Shown here: in pieces, positions 1 through 14,100 of the stretch | Layout of the letters: each line of letters starts with the position of its first letter | How positions within the stretch are numbered: the stretch's first letter is position 1 | Source: Haematococcus lacustris | Taxonomy: Eukaryota > Chlorophyta > Chlorophyceae > Chlamydomonadales > Haematococcaceae | Direction: 5' to 3' | DNA length: 64,000 bases | Assembly: GCA_030144725.1 (NCBI GenBank) | Contig: JASKMD010000031.1 | Span: 7,370,808-7,434,807 of the forward strand | Made by a program: the position numbers and the translations under genes | Notes under the pieces: generated by a model | Databases searched by the model: none | Told to the model about the DNA's origin: nothing | The model's input: the letters and a program-made list of their open reading frames with translations, nothing else

Positions 1-1016
1 CTTCAGAAGCAGACCCCAGCCTGTTCAGCCTGCGCACAAGCAGCGGAAGCGCGGTGCACATGCTCGTGTACGTCGACGACTGCATCCTTGCCAGCGCAGA
101 CGAGGCAGCGGTGCAGGAGGTTAAGCAGCAACTGCAGCAAGCCTTTGACGTGCACGATCTCGGACAGGCAGCCGACTTTCTGGGGATGCGCATTGCCTTT
201 GACCGCGCAGCCGGCATCTTGCGCCTGACGCAGCAGCAGTACATTGAGCAGCTGCTGCAGCGCTTTGGTCTGGCAGAGTGCAACCCCCGCCAGCTGCCTC
301 TCTCCCCTGGCACCCAGCTGGTGAAGGAGGGTGAGCAGCTCAGCGAGCAGCACACGCTGCGCTACCGCGAGCTGGTGGGCGGCCTGCTGTGGCTGTCCAC
401 CTGCACGCGCCCCGACATTGCTTTCGCAGTGGGGCAGCTAACGCGCTACATGCAGGCGCCCACGCGGGAGCATGAGCAGGCAGCGCAGGGGGTTCTGCGG
501 TATCTCAGGGGCACAGCGGGGCAAGGGTTGGTCTTCAGGGGCAGCTGCAGTGGGGAGCTGGTGGGGTTCTGCGACAGCGACTACGCCAGCTGCAAGCAGT
601 CTCGGCGCAGCACCACAGGCTATGTCTTCATCCTGTCCGGTGCCACCGTGTCGGTGCGCAGCAAGCTCCAAACCACCGTGGCCACCTCCACCACCGAGGC
701 TGAGTACCAGGCCGCCGCTGACGCCACCAGGGAAGCGTTGTTCTTGCGCAAGCTGCTGCATGAGCTCTGTGCAGTCACTGGCCCAGTCCCCATCCTGTGC
801 GACAGCCAGGGTGCGGTAGCCCTGGTGAAGAACCCAGTGGAGTCGCAGCGCAGCAAGCACATCGCCGTCATGCACCACATGGCGCGTGAGCGTGTGTGGC
901 GTGGCGAGGTGGAGTTCTCTTACTGCCCCACGGCGGACATGGTGGCTGATGCGCTTACCAAGGCGCTGCCTGGCCCCAAGTTCGTGTCGTGCAAGGCTGG
1001 CATGGGCGTGGGCTAA
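1..1016 (+). mobile_element. Copia (Ty1-type) retrotransposon, 3' part of pol: reverse transcriptase and RNase H
   Basis: The open frame runs in from the left edge, so only the end of the polyprotein is present. The reverse transcriptase active-site box YVDD is encoded at about 69-80. Downstream are conserved Copia blocks: a FLGMRI-like strand, YRELVGGLLWL, and the TRPDIAFAVGQL segment. RNase H follows, with the DSDYA motif (about 571-585), the STTGYVF segment, the TSTTEAEY block and the ADALTKAL ending. The frame is intact to its TAA stop at 1014-1016. Integrase and gag, if present, lie outside the window. The element sits about 370 bp beyond the LTR end from ARG9 and points toward it. The family identification is firm; activity cannot be judged from a partial copy. 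Confidence 0.95.
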
Positions 1017-1209
1017 GCTAGTTTGAGCTCTGTGCTTTGACTGTGTGGAGTCCGTTCGGTGCTTTCCTGCTTGTGCCTGTCTTGGCACGTGCCTGCCTGC
1101 GTCTGTCCGTCTGCACGCATGAGCTACATGTGCTTTCTTTGTCTCCATGCATCTGTACTTGTGCATCTTCTGTTGACGCTTAGCGCATTAACTTTCTGCT
1201 TTGCTGGCC

Positions 1210-1478
1210 TGGCCTGAGGGGGAGTGTTGTGGGAACAGGCCTAGGCCACCCGCACCCGTCTCTGACCTAAGTGTGAACTAGTGTGAGGCGGTGTACTTAA
1301 GCTGTGCCTTGGGCCTACGACGGTGGGCATTGACGTGCCCCCTTCGCAGGTATGGTGGTCGCTCTTGCAATAGCACATAGGGCATCCGACGTGGCAGCCG
1401 TAGTGCACCGCTATGCATTTGTACTTGTTCTTAGATCGTGGACTCTTTTGTAAAGGGCATTGACGTGCCCCCTTCGCA
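1210..1478 (+). repeat. Polypurine tract and probable 3' LTR of the Copia element
   Basis: A purine run (CTGAGGGGGAG, about 1214-1224) directly precedes TGTTGTGGGAACAGG at 1225. This is the usual arrangement of polypurine tract followed by an LTR beginning TG. A 24-bp sequence ending TTCGCA occurs twice, at 1325-1348 and 1455-1478; either copy could be the CA terminus, which gives an LTR of 124 or 254 bp. The left LTR lies outside the window, so the right edge cannot be fixed. Confidence 0.6.
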
Positions 1479-1814
1479 CTGAGTTGATGTCGCGATACCT
1501 AGGCCGGCTTTTGCCCACGGTTACCATTCTTCTCCTCTGGCAATTTCCGGGCAGCTACTGTGTTGACGATGTGCACGTCTGTGCTCCCTGCTCGAGGCGG
1601 ACAGGTCTGGCAGCAGCGGGTGTCCAAGATGACGGCGTAGCTCCCGACCATTCATACACCGCTATAAACGTTGACTGTGCTATTCAAAACCCCGAGGTTC
1701 AAGTGGGCGTCGGCAGCATCCGTTTTGTTTTACAGGCAGCACCGCTAGGAGATGATCACACGTATGCATCGCGCCGACTTTATATTCAGCCGTGGTTGAG
1801 ACCTCAACATACCA

Positions 1815-1819
1815 TTACA
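1815..1819 (-). terminator. Possible TGTAA polyadenylation signal of ARG9
   Basis: On the minus strand this reads TGTAA, 25 nt beyond the ARG9 stop codon. TGTAA is the standard poly(A) signal of chlorophycean algae. The spacing is short but plausible; another TGTAA lies about 90 nt further on. Confidence 0.35.
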
Positions 1820-1843
1820 TCACACTGCACACTCTTAGCGCGC

Positions 1844-6124
<4,281 letters not shown>

Positions 6125-6811
6125 GGTTTGGCCTGAGCACGTGGGAGAAACGTGAGGTGAAGGAGAGGGGTAGCTACCACACGGCGTCTGCAGAACGTCG
6201 AGATGAGACGATTGAGTTATCCGTGGCAAAGCTCGGTCGCATAAACAGGCGCGTTGCTGCTTTCAATCTTCCGCAAACGCGTCGCGACTCACCGCCGATG
6301 TCGCTAGTGCCGCGACTCCTACACCAGCGACGAGATGTTCGGCTCAAGCCCAATTGTAGCTAGAATGAGCCGTTGTCAAGGAATCAGACAACCTTTCATC
6401 TACCTGCAGCGACTCCAAGAGGTGAGCTTGCATGCATGGGCACGTTGTCAAAGCCATTTTCATGTCACAGATATGAAATGCTCTAAAAAAGACACTATTC
6501 CGTACATGGAAAGGGCGACGAAACGGCAGTTGTACAGGTCGTAGTGGGGCTCGCTTGATGAAATGAGCTCACGACAATGGTGTTAACTGCCGCTTACAAG
6601 AATACCCAGGTATGGGCTGTCAACAACCAATGCTGCGCATATGTGCATGAAAGGGTAGGCAAGGTCACTCTTCTACTCCGCATACTCCGCAGTTGAAAGA
6701 TAAGCAAGAGCCAGCTACGGCATAAGAAACAAGACTTAAAGGTTGTAGTGGGCGGATGACAGCTACTCATGCTTCCTACAATCCTCACTAGCTGGCTCAC
6801 TGGACCCCCAG
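6125..6811. other. Intergenic: ARG9 upstream region
   Basis: This is the 5' flank of ARG9, with no convincing exon. It contains one copy of a dispersed repeat (6611-6697). I see no clear TATA element at a useful distance from 6124. Confidence 0.5.
6611..6697. repeat. Dispersed repeat, copy 1
   Basis: About 87 bp, from GGGCTGTCAACAACCA to CGCAGTTG, matches 13384-13467 in the same orientation with scattered substitutions (roughly 80-85 percent by eye). One copy is intergenic and the other lies in a UPF0652 intron, so this looks like a mobile or fossil repeat rather than gene sequence. Confidence 0.7.
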
Positions 6812-6988
6812 AAACTGGACCCCTACTGCATGTCTCCTAATGCCTCGCTCACCAACGAGGAGATGCTGATGCTGGATGGACACCTGCCTTATGAGGGAGG
6901 AGGCATGAGGGAGGAGCAGCAGGCTGCCCTGCAGCGGCGGTTGTACCAACAGCAGCTGGTCGATCATTCCCGGCAGGTCTATGAGTGA
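6812..6988 (+). other. Orphan exon-like open frame, 58 residues then stop
   Basis: A good acceptor (GACCCCCAG) precedes a 59-codon frame ending in TGA at 6986-6988. Its composition is protein-like: acidic and Met-rich near the start (TNEEMLMLDGHLPYEGG), then a Gln-rich helical stretch (EEQQAALQRRLYQQQ). No upstream plus-strand exons are visible. It may be the captured 3' exon of a gene elsewhere, or part of an unrecognised gene. I do not recognise a family. Confidence 0.35.
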
Positions 6989-8112
6989 TGTCCCTGAGAG
7001 GCCTGCACCTCCCTGCCTGTGCCTAATAGTGAGCACCAGTTCCAGGGCCAGTTTCGGACCTTACACAGGCTGCGAGCCCATCATTGTAATGGCTACTGCT
7101 AGCGTGCCTCATGCCCACTGAAGCTCTGCCTATCTAGTGTGTGTGCCTCCATCACTAGCTAGAGCTTCTGCACCTCTTGCCCACACACAACTCTTTTGTG
7201 ACGGGTTCAGTACTTCATGGTGGGGATGAGTAGCTGTACCTTCCTATCATCGGCGATCATCAACACTGATCATCGACACTGATCATCAACACTGATCATC
7301 AACACTGATCATCAACACTGATCATCAACACTGATCATCGCCACCTGCGCCGTCGCTTGGGCAGCAACGCTTTGTCGGGCACGTACACCCACTCCTGGCC
7401 TGGCCTGCACGGCTTTGGCATGGCTGGGCGGCCATCCCATCTGTATCAGTGTTGTGAATCTTCAGATTTTCAGATTTTCAATTTTCAGATTTTCAATGAA
7501 AATGAAAGTGTTTCATTGGAAAACTGAAAGAGTTTCATCGTCAGTGAAACTGAGCGGATGCCGCTGGTTCTCAGCCTATCCTTTCAAACGCGACTTGTTT
7601 GTAGGCCTGCACTGTTTGAAATGCAGAAATACTTAGGTTGCCAAAGGTCAGACATGCAAGCCATTTTAAAAGATGCAAGCCGTCCATGCTGTCCGTGGAT
7701 CCGCCATCTGTGGCGTTTTCTGGCTTGCGCTTCTTCCGCTGTGGCTGTAGCGCGCTGGCGCTAGCCAAGCCAATCGCAGCACAGCCAATCACTCTGCAAC
7801 ACCCGATCTGCGATCTGACCGGGGGCAGCACCCGGCACTTTCAGATTTTCAGTGAAGACGTTCAGATTTTCTGTTTAGCCCAGTGGGACGTGGCCCTGGG
7901 CCGGCTGCACAGCGGCAGATGTTGTCAACGGGAACGCTCATGTCCTTAACTCCGAACTCCTTCGTTCAAATCAACACTATGCTGGCGCCAACTTTATGTC
8001 GGCAACGAAGCGTCTAACGACTAGTATAACCTGCTCACAAGCAATGCATGCGTGTTGGCAATATGAATTCCCCTGTGTGTTGCGTATGCAAAGCGCCTAT
8101 TCAGGGGTGTGG
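6989..8112. other. Intergenic: downstream of UPF0652 gene
   Basis: No gene is seen. It contains a short 13-bp tandem array (7261-7338), an AT-richer stretch around 7460-7560 with repeated TTCAGATTTT, and the same motif again at about 7838-7880. The motif recurs in direct orientation, so it does not form terminal inverted repeats. Part of this must be the 3' UTR of the gene ending at 8113. Confidence 0.5.
7261..7338. repeat. 13-bp tandem repeat, 6 copies
   Basis: Six consecutive units of CAACACTGATCAT, one with an A-to-G change (CGACACTGATCAT). Each unit contains the palindrome TGATCA. Confidence 0.9.
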
Positions 8113-11100
8113 TCATTTGAAGTCTCCATCAAAGCTGGTGAAGCCACACAGCCTGAAGACATGGAAGTACGGCTTCTTCTCCAGCCTGCACATCATGGCA
8201 CAGTCATTCCCATGCAGCCATGAAAGTCTTTGTTGGGGGCTTCCACGACAGCTCATGCGCTCACCTGGCACACCAGTTCCAGGCGCTGGTCAATCGGCCA
8301 TCCACACATGACCCAGCGTCAAAGAAGTTGTCAGCTCCTGCACTCATATAACACCAAAGAGCAGCAGTAGCAAAAGGCATGTGTTATGCCTTGCTACCCC
8401 ACCCTGCTCATGTGCCACCTGCACCATGTTACTCAAGAAGCACGACTCAGTACTGAGAATCTGTCATGCAGCGATGATGAGCCTGTTGGGCTACCTTTCA
8501 TCTCCTGTGGCAGCAGAGGGATCTGGTGACAGAGCATGCTGCCAGTCTGCATGGTGACACTGTTCAGCTTCTGCCTTGAACAGGTTTGGATACTCACCAC
8601 TGCCATCAAAAGCATGGCGGCAGAAATCTGTCATGATGGTGAGCTGGCAGTGCTCCACGCTGCCAAACGCGTTGTCGATGTACAGCTTGACCTCAGGGTC
8701 ACGGTACAGCTTGGGCAACTCATCCAACACCAGCACCACAGGGTTGAGAATGCGAGGCACCTGCCAGGCACGCACTCAACAAGTAGGCCCAAGGCGTCAG
8801 CCATGCATGCAGTCTACCCCTGGCAGGCATGCCCCAGCCACCCTGGCCAGGGTCTGTGGTGAGTCCAGCGCCTGGATGCCGCACCTGGATGTACTTGTCC
8901 ATGAACATGAGGGCGTTGGGCACATTGTGGTCTCCCAAGTGTACCACGGAGGAGCCCACCCAGGTCCCAATGCGCTCCTGGCATCTGCAGCCACAGGACA
9001 CGCGGCAGGCACCTGGCTTGACCTGGACTGGAGGTCTCAGCAGCCAGCTTGACTTAGCAGGCACGCTCGACTCGACCTGGACTGGAGATCATAGCAGGCA
9101 GGCTTGACTCAGCAGGCAGGCTTGGCTTGACCTCACCAGGAGGTTTTAGCAGGCAGCCTGACTTAGCAGGCAGGCTTGACTTGGCGGGACTGGAGATGAG
9201 ATGCATGCAGTGGTGGTGCAGGCAACAACAGCTCTGGTGCGCATGCAAGACAGCACGGGCTGGTTGGCAAGGATGAGTGGGAGGTGGGGCATGGTGCCTT
9301 GGTGCTGTGCAAGGTGGTTGAGAGTGCAGTATAGCGTAAGGTTTCAAGCCTGCTACCAGACAGCTGGAGCACCTCTGCTGTGGCATGGTCTGAGTGCACG
9401 TAAGGAAGCATGCTGCGCACCTGGCCAGGATGCCGTGCATTGCTCTGCTGACGCATGGAGCAGGCTGCACACGGTTCAGGCCCTGGCCGGTGTCTGTGAG
9501 GCGGTAGCTGTTGCCCTCCCTCAGCAGGTCTGCCTCTGCCAGGTACCACAACTGGCAGGGTGCAGCCAGGCACACAGGCAGGGTTGGCGGCAACTGGAGG
9601 CAACAGGAGGCACTGGAGGCCACCCCTTGCCCACCTACCCTCCTGGCCAATGCCTCCACCTACTCTAAACTTGAACTGACACACACACTAGGCGCGTATG
9701 CTGCCCCTATGCATGCACCTCATTACTGCGTAATGACAAACGCACGAGGCCCTTGTGACGTTGGTGGTGGGGTGCCAGGTGAAGCTTTGGGATGTGTGAC
9801 AGGCATTCTGCCAAGACAAGCATGCGTGGTCTACTGCCTCCCTTGCCTTGAACATGTCAGTGCTGACCTCCCTCCACAGCGTGAGGGATTGCAGCACATA
9901 GTGGTACTGCCTGGCAGACAACACACATGCACAGAGGATGAAGTCAGGTCACGAGGCTGGATAGCACCAAACAAACTATTAAGGACCCATCGCTTTGCAG
10001 CTATCTGTGTGCTTTCAAAGTGGTAAAAGAGCAAGGGCATCGCAGGAGGTCAGGGAGCAGCACCTTCACTCCACACCAGTGCTGGGCGATTCGCCAAAGA
10101 CGTATTACTCAGTGTAATAAAAAACATCAAAACAGGAGTTTTTTATTACTTTTAATATATATTAATTAACTAATTAATTGTTTATTAAATATAAATCAAA
10201 ATAAGTTAAAATAAATCGCAAAAATCGCCATTTGAGTCTAAACAATTACAGCATACTCCCTTGTGATATATCCCACATATGCAATATATCCTACATAGCC
10301 CCACACCCCAGCCCTTGTGGGTCAGCATGCAACAGGCTAGGCTGTAGCCCCACACTCTAGCCCTAGTGGGTCAGCATGCAACAGGGCTGGGCTGTAGCCC
10401 CACACCCTAGCCCTAATGGGTCAGCATGCAACAGGGCTGTAGCCCCACACCCTAGCCCTAATGGGTCAGCATGCAACAGGGTTGTAGCCCCACACCCTAG
10501 CCCTAATGGGTCAGCATGCAGCCCTAACCCTAGCATGCACCCTAACACTAGCCCTAACCCTAGCATGCAGCCCTAAACCTAGCCCTGTAGCCCCACACCC
10601 TAGCCCCACACCCTAGCCCTAGTGGGTCAGCATGCAATAGGCTGGGCTGTAGCCCTAGACCCTGTGCCCTAGGTAACGGCCCCTGGCAGATGCCCCAGCC
10701 ATCCAGTAATCAATGGCCTCTTTGTAGGGGAACGTCTTGAGGGTGAAGGTCTTGCGGAGGCGGAGGATGCGTCGAAGAGGTGACAAGAGGCTCACCCAGC
10801 GAGTTGGAACCCTCCTGAGCACCTTGACATCAGTCCCAAGGAGGTTGCGGGAGATGGCCCGCAGTTCACCCTGGCGCTTGGGGCTGCGGCAGAAATAGTG
10901 GGCTAAGGTGGAGGAAAGGCTGTTGAGCTTGCTAATGACAGGGGTGTCTTCAATTGCCTTGCCAGCCAGCTGGCCGCGGTGCGCATGGCACCACACCCCT
11001 TGAACAAATGGGGCCACCTTGGTGCGCAGTTGCACCACCACGCCAGTGTGGGCGCCCTGCAGCACAGATGCCCCATCGCAGCCAAAGCTGACAAGCTTGC

Positions 11101-14100
11101 TGCCCAGCTGCTCCATAGACAGCTGCAGCTTGCTGCCAACAGTTGCAAGGAGGAGGTCAAGGAGGTCATCCGCTGTAGCGCCATCAACAGGTGGCAAATC
11201 CACAAAGGTTGCTTGGCGCACGAAGTCCCTGTCCATGGAGTGCATAAAGATGCACATATAACCCTTGCCATCGTATAACCCTTGTCTCTGGGTCGGCTGC
11301 AGCTTGCGCATAGCTGTCTTCAAGGGTCATGACACGACAGCCAGCAGCCTCAACAGCTGATAGCTGCTGCTTGGCGTGTCTCATGGCAATCTTGTCCACC
11401 CTTGCTGTGCCAGCTGGGCTGAGAGGGAGGGCCGCTGGGCTGAGAGGGATGGTACCAAAAGGACGGCCGCCAGGACTGAGCCCAGCTGCCTTCACTGCGT
11501 TAGAGTGCTTGACGGAGGCTGCATGCGTATCGACAGTGGCCTTGCGGGCTTGTATCGACTGAGGGTGGAGGCAGAACCGGCAGCTGACACGGTCGGGGCT
11601 GCCAAGGATAGGCTTAATCCAATGCCCATGGTCCTTGCGCATGCTGTCAGTGATGCCATACTTCTGCTTGCTGACCCAAGCTCCATCACTGCTGCCTTTC
11701 TTCACCTTGCTCTGCAAGGACAAGATCCTATTGGGAGCTCTTCACAACCTGGGCATCTTGCTGTATACCAACCTTGGCAGGTCCATTCTTTTCCAAGTCC
11801 GCATCATCATCGCTTGCTACGCTCTGCACCCAAATATACTCATCGCATCGCGTTGTTGACATGCTGCGTTGACGGACATGCTACGGTTACTGACCTCAAC
11901 GCCTTCGTCATCGGCACTTGTTGTTACAGAGCGTTGGGACGCTATGTGGTTGTACTGCGATGGATGTTCGGCTGTGGTGGGCAGCCGCCCGCTTTGGGGT
12001 TTGCGGAAGATGGGATACATTGTTGGGGGATAAGTAATAAGCGGAGTACCAAACGGGCGGTGGAGCTATTACCGATGTAATAAAGTTCACTCATTTTGAG
12101 GACGGTTTTTTCGACTTATTACCGGTTTTTGCGCTGGATTATTACCGACTTATTACATTATTACCCAATCGCCCAGCACTGCTCCACACTAGTTGTGTGG
12201 GCCCGTGCAGCCGGCCAGCTTTGTCACACGTTATCAAGTCTGCGGCCTGACCAGGCCAGATGCAAGGCAGTGCCACTATGTTTCCCGCTCTGTGAGGGCG
12301 TACCTCTCGTGGTTGTGTGTCAGCCTGGCCCCCCCTTTGCCGCCTTGGATAGCCAGGCTGAAGTCTGGGTGCCGCGGCCCCTGGGGGGAGAAGAAGGTGG
12401 TGAAGTAGGTGATCATGCGGTCAATGGGGTCCCTGCACAAACACTCAGTGAGCTGGCAAAGGCAGGCCAGGGATCTTGGGGCTGGCAAGGACACAGTCCA
12501 TGTGGGGGTGGGAGCCCATCTGCCGCACATGGTGACTCATGGTAAGACCCCAGCCGTGATTGCCCAGCAACTCTCACTACCATTATTCACACTGAGCACC
12601 ATTTGCCTGGCCATTGATCTTGTGTGATGTGTTGCAGCGGCGCTGGCCCCAGTGTCATGCTGCTGGTATGCTGCTGTTGGTTTTAACCGCTAAGATGCCA
12701 GCATGGTATGGCTGCTGAGCATGGTATGGCCTGGGCCTGGTATGGCTGGTATGGCTGCTGGGCAATGCTGATGACATGCACCACCTAGGCTGCTTGCCAG
12801 CGACATGCCTGACAGCAGCATTGTATCACCTGCACTGCACAGCTACTTAGTAAGCTGCCACAATAAGCTAGGCAGCAGGCTCCCATGCAAGCTTGCACAT
12901 CTGTCGACAACACTGCAGGCTGGCAGACACTCCATGGCAGCTAGCAGTGTGCAGCACTTGCCTGTTGAAAAGCAGGTAGGAGTTGTTGTCGCTGAACGAG
13001 TAGATGGCGGTCAGGATCTCCTCCTTGGTGATGGCACTGCTGCAGTACTTCTTAGCCAGGGCATCACGCGCTCGCTCCTTCACCTTGATGTCGCGCTGCA
13101 CATCATACCGCTGACGCCCATCTGCAGCCAGCGCATGCTGGGGCGGTGGGAACATAGCGGTGACAAGGCATGCAAGCAGAGGCACAGCACAGCGCAGGAA
13201 CAGCTTGAGTGTGCCAGGAGCCATCCTATCCATGCCCCTAGCGCCCAGCAACCACCCTTTGCAGCACACAACTTGCCAGCAGTGCCAGGAGCAGGCAAGA
13301 GCAGTAAGCCATGCCTGATAAGGTCACGACTCATGGCTGAGATGCCGTGACATGAGGTCGACGACTTCGGTTGAAGCTGCCGTGGGCTGTCAACAACCAT
13401 GGTTGTACATATGTACATGAAAGGGTAGGCAAGGTCACCCTTTCTACTTCGCATACTCAGCAGTTGGAATTCTTCTACATACACTGGCAGGCGGGCGACA
13501 AGTGCAACAAGCAACAAGGGTCAGTACCTGTGCCCTGTGGCAGGCCCAGGGGCCACTTGCCTGACACGATCTCTGCAGTCGCTGCTGTCATCAGTCCATC
13601 CTCCAGCAGAGCTCCTGCTCCACGTTCTTCAAGGAACGAGGCCACTGTCTTAAGTGGCTTCACACATTTGAACTCAAGCAGGTCCTGGGTGCGGAAGGAA
13701 GACAGAGGAAGGCAGGCTGTTACACACGGACACGCCAGACCAACTCTTTGGCTGTCCTCCAGCAGATGTGGAGCCCAGTCAGTGCAACCACTCTAAAGCG
13801 GATGCCAGCAGGCGGCTGCTAAGTATTTGGGGTGTGCACAACGGGCTGGCTGGGGTGAGGAGGCATCTGGCCACTGCCTGGTGTGCATCATCTGCTCACC
13901 TGCACTGCTGGGTCTGCACTGTCCATGAGCAGGTACATGAGCTTGCCATACTCGGACCGCATCTTGTCTGGGTTCATGATCTTGTACCTGGGACACAGAA
14001 CCCGAGTGGTGAAGCACGCAGGCAAGCCGGTATGACTAGCCAGCCATACGAGGTGCATTGCCACCTTAACTCAAGAAGTCATTGCTCAAACTTTGTGTGG

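Noticed and set aside
438..1166. Minus-strand 242-codon frame opposite the Copia pol
   Set aside because: It is an antisense shadow of the intact RT/RNase H frame.
7261..7338. CRISPR-like array
   Set aside because: The 13-bp units are contiguous with no spacers, and the genome is eukaryotic.
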